Shown here: piece after piece, positions 51,490 through 63,425 of the stretch
Layout: the number at the start of each line of letters is the position of its first letter
How positions within the stretch are numbered: position 1 is the stretch's first letter
The notes under the pieces: generated by a model
Told to the model about the DNA's origin: nothing
The model's database searches: none
The model's input: the letters and a program-made list of their open reading frames with translations, nothing else
Program-made: the position numbers and the translations under genes
DNA from: Vespula vulgaris
Taxonomy: Eukaryota; Arthropoda; Insecta; Hymenoptera; Vespidae
DNA length: 64,000 nucleotides
NCBI RefSeq assembly: GCF_905475345.1
Contig: NC_066609.1
Location: 415,001 to 479,000, forward strand
Direction of reading: 5' to 3'

Positions 51490-51638
51490 ATTAACCGACC
51501 TACCGCAATCCTTCTCCTTCCTGAGACGAAACGCGACAGTAAGAGTAAGTAAAGAGTATCGTCTCTCTGTATCTACCACTCTCTCTAAAACCCCCACTCA
51601 AAACTAAAGCTCTCTCTCTCTCTCTGTCTCTCTCTTTT

Positions 51639-51673
<35 letters not shown>

Positions 51674-52021
51674 CTGAACGCGCTAAAAGTTGCAGCGCTA
51701 CACGTTCGAAACTCGTGGCGCGCGATTATCCCTCCGGTTTCGCACGAGAGATTATTTAGAAATTGTCTTCCACGCTTGTTTCTTCTTTTTCGTTTTCTTT
51801 TCTTTTCTTTTTCTCCATTATTTTTTTTTTTGCATTTTCTTTCATTTCTTTATTATACTTATATCCCTTTATTTCTTTTCTACATCTCGATTCTTCCTTT
51901 ATTTCGTTCTTTCCAGGATTACGTAATCATCGTCGTTTTTCTCGTCGATCCGATCGATTGATCGTTCGAAAGGAGTTTGAATGAATGAGGCGAGAGGGAG
52001 GGTAATAGAGAAGCAGAAAAA

Positions 52022-52037
52022 ATGTCGGATAACAGAG
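52022..52037 (+). CDS. Candidate first coding exon of an unidentified plus-strand gene
   Basis: ATG in a good context (gcagaaaaaATGTCGG) opens a 16-nt exon encoding MSDNR plus one base, followed at once by a donor-like G/GTACGG. It lies about 550 bp downstream of the promoter-like island at 51355-51570 and after a CT-rich stretch (51608-51676) that would fit a 5' UTR. The phase-1 end matches the candidate exon at 57551, giving MSDNRASKADSYSPVV. A 16-nt exon is easy to find by chance, so the call depends on the promoter context and on the phase match with the next exon. Which gene this is cannot be told. Confidence 0.4.
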
Positions 52038-52328
52038 GTACGGTCTTCTCTACACCTTTGTAATCTTTAGACGACTCTGACAAACGGAGATCGACAAATC
52101 CGTTCGATGGTTGACGATTGGTTATCTTTCTTGTTTCGTTTTTTTCTTGTTTTCTTTTTTTCTTCTTTTTCCATCGTCATTTATTTTATCGGGTGGAAAA
52201 GAAAAAGCAGAAAAGAATAATATAAAAATAAATAAATGTCAAGTTACGTAAGTAAGATCGACGTCGTCACGCTTGCTCAACTCTAAAATTTCCGCGTCTC
52301 TACGCGTTCGTACGCTTGTTTATACTAA

Positions 52329-52420
52329 GAGAGATAGATAGATGGATAGATAGATAGATATATAGAAAGATAGATATATAGATAGATAGATAGATAGATA
52401 GAGAGACAGAGAGAGAGAGC

Positions 52421-52446
<26 letters not shown>
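52329..52446. repeat. (TAGA)n-(GA)n compound repeat
   Basis: TAGA units with ATAT interruptions pass into a GA run. Confidence 0.9.
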
Positions 52447-52451
<5 letters not shown>

Positions 52452-53067
52452 AGCTTTCCTATTTCACAATAGCATGGAATAAAAACACTACGGCATTTTA
52501 TTAAAAATATAACGAGAGAGAAAGAGAAATCAAATTTCACTTAGATAAAACTCATAAATTTCTTTCATTTTTTTTCTTTTTTCTTCTTACAAACAAGTTC
52601 TTTTATGAATAAATTATTTATCATTATTTGTACAAGCAAAATATTTATATTATAAAAATTATATTATATATATATATATATATAATGGTAATATAGAATA
52701 GATTATAGTATTTTGTATATATGTATATACGTATATAATTAATGCTTTTTAATTTAATTATACTATTTTATAGTATATTTCATTATATCTCATATATATA
52801 TATATATATATATACCATATGTATGTATATTTAAAATAAATTTTTTATTTAATTTAATGACGTCATTTCATCTTATTTAATAATCCAATCTTATTCTCAT
52901 TGATCTACATTACATACATTTCATTAACTTTTTTTTTCTTTTCATTCACTATATATATATATATCATCCTTTCATATAGATGGTACATACATGACTATAA
53001 TATTAATCATACTTTTTCATTACTTCACTTTTCTTTGATGTCACTAGCCTCCGGTTGAATGGTAATA

Positions 53068-53103
<36 letters not shown>

Positions 53104-53441
53104 TTTTTATTCGTCATATATTTTTCTATGAATAACTATCTATTCGTCTAAAACGCATACATGGTATGTATATATCGAATACAAAAATAAAATAAATACA
53201 AATTCATATTATCTCTCTCTCTCTCTTTCTATCTCTCTCTCTCTTTCTTTCTTTCTCTCTCTCTCTGTCTCCCAAAATTTTCTTAAAAAATATTTAAACA
53301 AGAGAAAGAAAAAGAAAAAGAGAGATAGAACCTTCTTCCCTTACGATACCTACGTATCTTTCACAGCCATCTTTTCGTTCGATAGTGTTACATACGAATG
53401 AGAACACGAAATAAAGAAAGAGAGAGAACGAGAAACAAAAA

Positions 53442-53445
<4 letters not shown>

Positions 53446-53517
<72 letters not shown>
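53446..53517. repeat. (GA)n microsatellite
   Basis: About 35 pure GA units, the longest dinucleotide run in the window. Confidence 0.95.
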
Positions 53518-53519
<2 letters not shown>

Positions 53520-53650
53520 TATTTATTTCGTTTTTATACGAACGTTCTTTAGAATGCAAACTTACTTTACCTATGCATTTGTTGAACGTGACGTTTGAAA
53601 AAATTTCTAATAACCTGTATCGATCTTTTCTATTAAATAACCCTTAAATT

Positions 53651-53659
53651 ATCATCATT

Positions 53660-53716
<57 letters not shown>
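53651..53716. repeat. (CAT)n trinucleotide repeat
   Basis: About 21 ATC units; no coding context. Confidence 0.95.
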
Positions 53717-54311
53717 GTTACCATCATTATCATCGTCGTCATTTTTGTAATTTAATTTTTATTTTTATTATTATAATTTTTGTTTCCTTTCTTTTTTTTT
53801 TATAACTCGATACACTTTTAATACATAGGTAGATCGATGTATAATATCGACGAGATATCGAACATCTCGCTTCTCTCCCCCTCTTCCCACCCCCTTGCTA
53901 TCTACCTACTACTCGCCAACATCAATATACTAACCTTTCTTCTTCTTCTCCTCCTCCTCTACCCTTTCCCACCCTTCTCTTTTTCGTCTAACTATCCCAG
54001 AATGACGTAGCTAGAATAGAATTTTTTTGCCAGCTCGCATCGCCGATAGCAAGAAAGTTTAATTTCAAGCGCGCTTCATTATCGATCGCTTGGCCGGCAC
54101 CTATCTATAAATAACCCACTCTCGGGTTGCGTTATATAGGTGGTATATATCTATATGGTATATATCTGAGACTAAAGCGATGCGATTATTAAAATCTGTT
54201 TTCTTTTTTTTTTTCATTTCCTTATTCTTTTTTTTTTTTTTTGTTTTATTTTTTTCAAGTTCGACTTCGCCAAATCTCAAGGAATTATCTTTTTTTCTGG
54301 AGAAAAAAAAG

Positions 54312-54359
<48 letters not shown>

Positions 54360-55929
54360 TTAAAAAAAAGAAAACTGCACTCGGATGAAAATTGAAAAGA
54401 AAAATTATTTTTCCTATTTAATGATAGATAGAATCGATATCTAATGGACTATTTAATTAATAAGATTTCTTTGATTACGAGGAAATAATTATACTATCGT
54501 ATTTATGTATTTGTTAATAATAATTTTGTTTCATTTCTAATTCTTCTAATCCCTAATTTAAAGAATTTGTTTAATTACGAATAAATAAGAAAGCTGATTA
54601 AATATTCGAAACATTCGAAAGTAATGATTTTCATTCGAACATAGACATATTAATAAACGAGCATATTCATTAAAAAAGATTTGTTGAATTATAAAAAAAA
54701 AAAAAAAAAGTTAGTTACACTTTTGTTTAATAAATATTCGAAATTAATTATTTCATTTTAATTAAATGATCAACGAACACACACACACACGCACACATAT
54801 AGAGAGACATACGGACACATTGTGATCAATGGCTACATTAATTAAAAAGATTTGTATAATTATAATAGCACTTATTACCTTTTCTGTTTATATTTTCAAA
54901 CTGTTTTTATACGTTCAAAAATAATAATTTTGTTTTAATAAAAAAAATTGTCGACATTTTAATCGATCGGCAAATTAATTACAAAGATTTGTGCGATTGT
55001 AAGAATATTATTATAATTTTTTTTTAATTGTAATCATTTTCTATATCCGTAAAAAATCGAAAATAATAATACTGTTTTAATTTAAAAGTCAACATTAAAA
55101 AAATTTTTAATTAATACTTTACTACGAGATAAAATACACACACACACACACACACACACCCGTACGTAGAATCACACGCACGTAGATATACATCCGTAAA
55201 AGTAAAATTTATTCTTTATGGTCTTACATCAAGAGAATTTCGTTTCAAATATATATTTTCATATAATTCTATATAATTTCATACATACCAACACACTAAA
55301 AACAGATCTTCATTTATCCAAAAAAATTTCTTTTACAAAAAAATGATAAAAAAAATCAACGAACGATTTGTTGACGAGCGATCGATTTCGATAACCCAGT
55401 TAGAACCAAAAACCCCAAAAAAAAAAATATTTTTAAAAAAGAATAATTTATCCTTGCGATACGTACATACGTATATATAAATGTAAGTAAATAAATGTTT
55501 CAAAGAGACAGATCTGTTTCAAAACAATATGGCCGAACTCGAGAGAAATTAAAAATTCTCGACGAAAGGTCCTTCAACTTTACGATTTTACTCGATGAGC
55601 ACCGGTGACGCGTTTTACGATCGAGTAACCAAAGACAATGTTGGTGCCAAAGAAAGAGGCCTTTCCCTTTCACCCAACGACGAGCGACATTAAAACTCTC
55701 ATTTTCTCTTAGTCATCGAGGATCCACAATGCTATGAATTTTTGAAGAACATCATTTCAAGAAAAAAGAAAAGGAAACAAAAAATAGAAATAAAAGAAAA
55801 AGATAATATCTAAATAAGCAGCTAACTATTCTGATCAAAATCAAGATTAAAGATCGTTCTAATGGCGACAAGTTTTCTCTACAATTATACGATATAATTT
55901 CTTTTAAATAATACCTTACTACGTATATA

Positions 55930-57050
55930 TGTATACATAGGATATCTTATTTAACTCGAACTCGTACTTATATTCCACTTCTACATAAATGATATCCGAT
56001 TATAATCGTTAAATCAGATTTAAATTTTTCCGATGTTCCAATTTCGAGAAAATCTTTATCAGGGCAGCAAAGAAGTATTATTATTTTTCTTTATATTTGT
56101 GAATGAGATCGTACCTCTTATATAGGGTGTCCTATATACCTTCAACTTTTATTTAATTCATTATATACATATGTGAGACATGAATACATATACATGTATA
56201 TTCCGTTTGATTACATATTAAATCGAAATGAAATATTTTAATCGTTTTAATAATCATCGTTTCAACGAGGAAATATCGTATCATCGTTATCGTCGTCGTC
56301 ATTAATTTTATAAGATGTTTGTATACTCGGTGTCTTTTTTTGATCCATACTCGTACTATATACAAACGATATCCGATTAGTACGTATTGTTTTTCGTTAA
56401 AATCGGAATGAAAATTTTCCATTATTAAAATTTGGAGAAAATTTTTTTCAGGACGACGTAGTATTATTATTTTCCTTTATATTCGCGAATGAAATCGTAC
56501 TTTTTATATAGGACGTCCTATTTACTTCAAACTTCTATTTAATTCACTATATATCTACATAGCGATATATAAATACTGTAGGTACTGTGTTTCATTGGAT
56601 ATTAAATCCAAGTAAAAACTTTGAGTCGTTGTAATTTTGTAAAAGTCATTCTTAAGAATAGAAAATATTATTATCTTCTATGATATTTTTATATAATAAG
56701 ATGTTATATAGGGTGTACCGTTTTTAACACGTATTTATTCGTCCACTTAAATGATATCCCAATAACAACACGTCCTACGTTTATCTCCAATGTAAAATCA
56801 AATTTAATATCGATAATTATAATTTCATCGAATCGTTCTCTACGTAATCCTTTGTAACAGAATCCTTAATTAAAAACATTCTATTACACAAGGCTATTCC
56901 ATTTAATTTCAACAACACGCAAATAAATATTTACATCTCTCTATATATAAAGATATCATAAAATCGTATACATTATCTCGTAGAACGAAACCCATACAAT
57001 AGATATACATAGATATAGTTGCATACAGAGTATCCTATCGTAATCATTGA
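55930..57050. repeat. Diverged tandem repeat with about 190/386-bp period
   Basis: Landmark words of the type TATAGGGTGTCCTA begin at 55937, 56121, 56323, 56507, 56707 and near 56889, spaced 184, 202, 184, 200 and about 182 bp. Alternate units are more alike, such as GTGAATGAGATCGTAC at 56099 against GCGAATGAAATCGTAC at 56485, so the higher-order period is about 386 bp. CTCGTACT and AACGATATCCGATTA also recur. No coding frame is shared, so it looks like an old satellite-like or TE-derived array. Confidence 0.75.
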
Positions 57051-57130
57051 TGAAATGGAAGAAAGAGAGGGAGAAAAATATTTAAGCAAAATATAAAAAA
57101 GAAAGAAAGAAAGAAAGAAATAGCTAGAGA

Positions 57131-57193
57131 AGAAAAAGAAAAAGAAAAAGAAAAAGAAAAAGAAAAAGAAAAAGAAGAAGAAAAAGAAGAAGA
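57131..57193. repeat. (GAAAAA)n repeat
   Basis: About eight AAAAAG units passing into AAGAAG. Confidence 0.9.
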
Positions 57194-57550
57194 AGACTGG
57201 TGCGGGTGAGTGAGCGGTATTGTGTCGTTGACAGTGACAGTTTTTCTTTTTCTTTTTCTTTTTTTAGTTTAACGTTGGAGTAACATCGTCTCCTCCATAG
57301 AAACTCGTTTCTATTGTCTCTCTCGAATACTCTTAGCGTCGTCATCGTACTCGACCGGTAACGACTCGCCATGCTCCTATGTGAATGCACCTTTCGAGCC
57401 TGTTTCCAAGTATATAATACCGGAGAGTACGTATACGCGTGTTTCTTCTCTCTGTGTGTATGTTCGTATATATATGTATAGAAGAAAAAGAGAGAAAGAG
57501 AGAGAGAGAGAAAGAGAGGATTCGTGCGGTTCTTCTTTCTTTATATCCAG

Positions 57551-57620
57551 CTAGCAAGGCTGACAGTTATTCGCCAGTGGTGCTGAGAGAGGAGGCACCG
57601 TTACTGTCCCGAATCTCTCA
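57551..57620 (+). CDS. Candidate second exon of the plus-strand gene (acidic dileucine motif)
   Basis: A strong pyrimidine tract and acceptor (cttctttctttatatccag) precede an open segment. Joined in phase to the candidate start exon, it reads ...ASKADSYSPVVLREEAP and then LLSRIS. The acidic dileucine EEAPLL fits the [DE]xxxL[LI] sorting signal found near the cytosolic N-terminus of many endolysosomal membrane proteins. That role is an inference from six residues. The 3' boundary is uncertain: a weak donor GTGTGT follows 57620, and an alternative GTATAG follows 57661 and would add a hydrophobic CVISFVFIH stretch. The intron back to 52038 would be 5.5 kb. No further exon was convincingly identified before the window ends. 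Confidence 0.33.
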
Positions 57621-58811
57621 GTGTGTCATTAGTTTTGTTTTTATTCATTCCACGTGCTCACGTATAGAAGAAGGAGAGAGAGAGAGAGAGAGAGAGAGAG
57701 GAAGATGTGCAATATACAATAAGTGTGAAATGCTCGACGCACGTAATATCACGGTTTCTACGATATTTTCTACAATGTCGTCGAAAATCTTACGACGATC
57801 GTTACACGATATTATTAAAAATTGTTTAAATGTTATCTCTTCCTCCTCGTTTTATTGATACGCATAAGTGTATACACGTGAGTGTAGATGTGTCTGACGA
57901 TTTTTTAAAAATTTGTTTGATCATGTTTGTATCATTAAAAAAAAAATTCATGATGATGTTGATGATGATGATGATAGAAAAAGAAAAATTCTAATCGTAC
58001 GGAGTAAACCCAAAAATATTCCCTCGGACGTCGGCTCTTGAATTTTTCTGTAAATATCGCGACAGATCTTCCAAGAAAATTTTTATCGAAATTCTTCTCG
58101 TACGACACGATAAAGAGAATCTATTGCAAATTAATAATAATAATAATAATAATAATTAAAAAAAAAAGAAAAGAAAAGAAAAGAAAAGTAAAACAAATAG
58201 GAAAGAGAAGGAAAGAAATGCAAGCACGTTCGAATGATCCGTAAATAATTCGAGAAAGAAGAAAAAAAAACGAAACGGAACGGAACAAAACAAGAAAAAA
58301 AAAGAAAGGGGAAAAAAAGAAAGAAATCGATTTTTTCGTACTCCGCTACTCGACAAAAGTAGATGCTACGTCACTGCGTTTCCCATACGTCCTCTTTCTC
58401 TCTCTCACGCACACCGAATACACGCACACGCGTGCATATAACACATACACGCATAGAGGTACGCAACCAATGTACGCAAGAGTGGGTGGATGCTGAGACT
58501 AAGGAGAGTCACGAGAGATATACACGAACGAACGCAGGATACACAAGGGAGCCTCGTGTTTACGTACAAAGGAAGAACCGCATAGAAGGGAGGGATACAG
58601 GAGACTTTCTTGAAACGCGAACCCCATTTCACTGAGAACAACGAGTGGGTGAACAAGAGAAAGAGAGAGAGAGAGAGAGAAAGAGAGAAAGAAAGAAAGA
58701 GAAAGAAAAAAAGATAAAGATAGAACGAGCTAACAAGTATCCGTATATACGTACGTACGTACGTGTTTTGTATGTACGAACGCATTTGTATCTACGTATG
58801 CTGTGTGTGTA

Positions 58812-58815
<4 letters not shown>

Positions 58816-58864
<49 letters not shown>
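58816..58864. repeat. (GT)n-(GA)n compound microsatellite
   Basis: A GT run changes to a GA run, preceded by an ACGT-rich palindromic stretch at 58748-58762. Confidence 0.9.
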
Positions 58865-59430
58865 ATTTCTCGACAAAAGATCTCTCCGTCTCTCTCTTTC
58901 TCCCACCTCGTTGTTCAATCTCTCTTTCTCTCTTTTTCTCTTTTCCTTTCTCTTTCTCTCTCATTCGCTTGCAGCTTTTTTATGTCTTCTTCCAACGTAC
59001 GAAAACAGCTCCTGCGCTCGCGCGCACTAGGCTTTTGATGCGCGAGTCTCATGTATTTTTACGAAAATAGGCCGCGTGGAGAGAAGGTGCACCCAACAGC
59101 AGCAGCAGCAGCAGCAACCATCAGCAGCAGCAAGTAGTAGCAGCAACAGCAGTTGGTGTAGTAGAGAGTCGAGGGAGTAGAATTGAAAGAGAGAAATAGA
59201 AAGAGAGATAGAGAGATATAGAGGTAGATAGATAGATAGAGAGAGAACGAGAGAGAGAGAGAGAGAGAGAGAGAATGATTCAACGAGGAGCAGAGGGAAG
59301 AAAAAAAAGAATCATGGATGCTGGTGGATGTGACCCCCTTTTTCCTTTTTTTTTTCTTTTTTTAACTTCCACCGACGGAGATGCTTGAACGATCGGAGGA
59401 TGGAAGAACGAATGCCAGGTGTTGTGTAAA

Positions 59431-59495
59431 ATATATATATATATATGTATGTACGTACGTACGTACGTACGTATGTATGTATGTATGTATATATA
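59431..59495. repeat. (AT)n-(ACGT)n-(ATGT)n compound repeat
   Basis: The ACGT core is self-complementary and could extrude as a hairpin. Confidence 0.9.
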
Positions 59496-60500
59496 CGAAA
59501 TATTCTTTCCCATTTACTCTTCTTCTCTCTCTCTTTCTCCAGATGTTGTTTCTCTCCTTCATTCGAGTACAAGTGCCACGCGACATCGAAGGGGTTGGTT
59601 TCAACGTTCTCGTTTCCGTTCTCGAATATTCAACAAATTTCAATAATTTTTCTTTCCTTTTTTTTGAAGATTTGGAATAAGGAATAAGAAAAAAAAGGAA
59701 AGAAAAGAAGCAAGAAAGAAGAAAAGGGAAATAGAAAGAAAATGACGTAGGAATACACGTGTGTGTGTGTGTGTATGCTGACACATATATGATAGAAAAA
59801 AATCAAAAAAAAAAAAGAGAGTGAGAGAGAGATTATGAAATGTATAAATCTAGGTCTCGAAATATAATCGAATTCGTGTAATTGTTAATGCGTATAAAAA
59901 AAGTGGCTAGATAAACGCATATTCGAAAATATAAAATTTTAAGTGGTCGCCCGTATAAGGGTAAGTAAAGTAGGTCGAGGATACCTTTTTATACCATCAC
60001 CACTACCACCAACCATTAACACCACTAGTACCACTACCACCACCACTGCTATAACAACCACTACTACTATCGCTAACATTGCATATATTAAATACGTCGG
60101 CAGTGATAATGCGAATCCTAATGACAGCTGATATTTCTAAGCTCGCGTTAACTCCACCCTTCTACGTCAAAATTGATCGAATGAGAAAAAGAGAGGATGA
60201 AGGAAGAGAATTAAAAAAATAAAGAAAGAAAGAAAGAAAAAAGAAAGAAAGAGAAAGGGACGAAGAGAAAGAGACAGATAGGTAGAGAGACAGGTACATA
60301 AATAAATGGATAGTTAGAGATAGAAACATTAACGTGACTGTTCTCATAATCATTATTTTTTATCTCTCTCTTTCTCTCTCTTTAATCTCTCTATCTCTTT
60401 TCTTCGTCCGACTTATATGAACGGATGGAAAATAGGCCGACGGTCCGAATACAACAAGAAAGAAAAGAAAAAGAAAGATAAAGAGAGAAACGAGCAATGA

Positions 60501-60586
60501 GTAGTAGTAATAGTAATAGTAGTAACAGTAGTAATAGTAACAGTAGTAGTAGTAGTAATTGTAGTAGTAGTAGTAGTAGTAGTAGT
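60501..60586. repeat. (AGT)n trinucleotide repeat
   Basis: About 28 AGT units with AAT/AAC interruptions. Confidence 0.9.
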
Positions 60587-60923
60587 TCAGTCGCGAGTGG
60601 TGAAATTTCTCCTTTACCATGAAAAATGTTTCGAAAGAAAAGAACACGGCTATATACCTACGCTGATAATTACGTCTTCTCCTACATACATACATATATA
60701 TATACATACATACATACGTACGTACGTACATACGTTTATATGTGCGAATATAAGCTGGTGTAGATAGACGCACACACAGTTTAATTCTCCCTGGATATTT
60801 CCACGAAAGAATGAGAGAATTCGAATAATTAATTAATCCACGGACGATGCCTTAAAACCTTTCCTCCCACTCCCCCTCTCTCTTACCCTCTCGCTTGAAA
60901 TCTCGGTGAAAGCTCTCCCCTTT

Positions 60924-60936
60924 CCCCCCCCCCCCC
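60924..60936. repeat. Poly-C run
   Basis: Thirteen consecutive C, the longest G/C homopolymer in the window, within a CT/CCC-rich stretch. Confidence 0.95.
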
Positions 60937-63369
60937 TCTCTCTACCCTCTCACCGTCATTCTCGTCGTCCCGTCTCAACAGAGAAAATTTAACGAAGTCG
61001 CTGTATACTCTACGCGCTCGATAACGACGATAATTTAATCATGTTTAAATACAAAAATTATTATCTAAGTTCCTTTATTCCTTCTAATGTTCGATTTCAA
61101 ATCGTCTCTGCGACGTATTTTCTTCGTCGAAGATGTTAGAACGTTGTTGGATAAAGAAAAATGTAAAATTAGCATTGTTATGTATTAAAACTGAAATGTA
61201 AAATTAGCATTGTTAGATAATAGATAACAGATAACGGATAATGATAAGGATGTTTGAAAAAATTCGTTTGTAATCGTTTAAGAAGATAACGGTTATCTGT
61301 CTGTCTATCTCTTTCTCTCTTTCTATGACAGTAATTAAAAGCGTATCGCGTCGCGTCGATGAATATAGATGGAAAGCTTTTGTTTATATATGTACGTACG
61401 CAATGGAATTTTTTCCCCATTCATTGTTATTTCCTTTTTTTATTTTGTGTGTGTGTGTTTTTTTTTGTATTATAATAGATTTAAATAAGATCACGACCTT
61501 GTCCAATTGCGAGTTTATTTTTACGAATCATCGTCGAGAAACAACTGACTTGATTACGCTCCTATGCTTACGAAAAGAAAAAAAAGAAAGAAAAAGAAAT
61601 AAAATAAAATTGTTAAGACAGATAAATATTTCGATATAAAAACTTATCGATAGAAAATTGAATAATCGGTATAACAATTCCTTTTCGTTGTTGTAACAAA
61701 TAAAATAAAATGATTAAATTTACGATATTCATCGGTATCACTTAGCACAGTTGTAAAAAAATTTGTTAACAATGACATTCGTCTAACTATCAAAGTCAAC
61801 TAGTTGTTTATCTTATCACTAACGATATACAATAATTGCATTCGATTAGAATAAAATTCTTGTTTTTCTTATTCTTCCTTTTAAATTCGACCTTTCACAC
61901 CGACCTGTTCCCTTAATCCGGAAGCTAATCTCTCTCTCTCTCTCTCTCTTTCTCTTCCGCAATTTCCAAGCGATGCGAACGTTTCCGTAAACGCTTCCCA
62001 TTATTAACGACGCTATTGTGCCAACCGGATTCTCAGCTTGAATCGTCGTAGAAAAGAAGCACCTTACAAAGAGAAAGAGAGAGAAAGAGATAAATGAAAA
62101 GATAAGGACGAAAAGATAACGTACGAAAAGAGATAAGAAACAATGATATGAACGAAAAAGAGAAGAAAAAAAAATAAATAGTGAGAGAGAGAGAAAGAAA
62201 GAGAGAGAGAAAGAATACGGTACGCGTATGTTACGTCCGGGGATACTACCACCGGAAGTTGGAGGCCACCGTCTGACCTTGCGTTGGTCGGTCTGTCGGT
62301 CGGTTGGTCGGTTAGTCGGTTTCAACTCTGTCGAGCGGGGCCCTCCTTCGGAGGCTCGATTCTATCTAACGGGTGTCCCGTTAAACACAGCTAATGTAAA
62401 GTTTTATATTTGTTGGATCGTTTTTTTTTTTGATGAACATTTACCTACAAGTATATATATATACGATATCGATGCACTTCGAATGCGAATACAAAAGCAA
62501 TTCTTATTTTGATCCCTATTTTTATTAATTAATAATATTAGATATTTTATCAAATAAACGATTAGCAGACATACCCTATGAATATTTCAATCGTTACAAA
62601 TAATTAAAGTGTAAAGATTCGATCGGATTTGCATCAATTATATTTTACCTATCCATTGTTATATACCTCGTTATAAGATACCTGTTGAACATTAATTTAA
62701 AAAATATCGACGAAATATTTAACGTAGTGAAATCGTCCACCTTAAAAACTAACAAATAAATCAACTACGTAAAAATATCTCTATGTATATATATATATAT
62801 GTGTGTACATAAAAAATTATTAATGTCATTAGTAAATTATTAATATTATTATCATTATTATTTTATCATCTCTAATATTTATCCTGTTTGAAATCTTTAC
62901 TAGAGCATATGTTTTTTCATATCTTTTACATTGATTCCCTCCCCCCACCCCTCTCTCTCTCTTATCGATATTAGACCTGGTCAATACTATCGCTCTATCA
63001 TTCGTCGGCCGAGTCACGAACGATGGACAAAATATTAGCTGCCATGGAAGATCGGATATGGACCCCTTTAACAGACTGGAACTGTAATATGGAACATTCA
63101 AGCCGATAGCTCGGTATTTCTCATCTTTCTCTCTTTCTCTCTCTCTCTTTCTCTCTCTCATATATACTCTCTTTTTTCTCTCTCTGTCTGTCTGTCTGTC
63201 TCTTTCGTTCACTACTTTGTTAAAACTCGGTTACCGCTGTTTTCTAATCTTTTATGCCTTTTATCGCACATTTCCGCAATTTCGTTGTTGCTTAAGAATT
63301 AAATCGAACGGGTGCCGACAAACATAAAAAATAAAAAATAAAAAATATACACGTATATATATGTATATA

Positions 63370-63425
63370 TACAGGGTGTTCCAAGATACGTGCCGTATCT
63401 TCTAAACGGTTGAAAATACGCGTCA
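63370..63425. repeat. Isolated CAGGGTGTTCC element end-like sequence
   Basis: TATACAGGGTGTTCCAAGAT resembles the GGGTGTCC landmark of the 55.9-57.0 kb array. Words of this type are familiar at the edges of dispersed insect repeats. No terminal partner or transposase is visible. Confidence 0.3.

Larger units (their letters stand above)
51355..51570. promoter_or_regulatory. Promoter-like island
   Basis: This is a non-repetitive block, GC-richer than its flanks and rich in CpG. It carries CTCF-like, X-box and YY1-type motifs within about 130 bp. Kdm3 lies to its left on the minus strand and the candidate MSDNR start exon to its right on the plus strand, so it may serve the plus-strand gene or both. 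No TATA box is obvious in the core. The Kdm3 start exon was not found, so bidirectionality is unproven. Confidence 0.55.
52038..57550. other. Sequence between the two candidate plus-strand exons
   Basis: If the two exons belong together this is a 5.5-kb intron. It is AT-rich, with long GA, CAT and AT tracts, CA repeats near 54778 and 55137, a non-repetitive block at 55500-55740, and the diverged tandem array from 55930. Confidence 0.35.

Noticed and set aside
51382..51597. 71-codon minus-strand frame as the missing Kdm3 start exon
   Set aside because: It starts at an ATG but does not resemble the KDM3 N-terminus and overlaps the X-box/YY1 promoter motifs, which better explain the block.
59540..59680. 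Exon after the strong acceptor ctctctttctccag
   Set aside because: All three frames are open for a similar length and none continues the candidate plus-strand gene convincingly; the acceptor arises naturally from a CT tract.
61930..62060. Possible exon in the block reading IQAENPVGTIASLIMG on the minus strand
   Set aside because: The unique part is short, acceptors and donors are weak, and both strands are open, so coding cannot be separated from chance.
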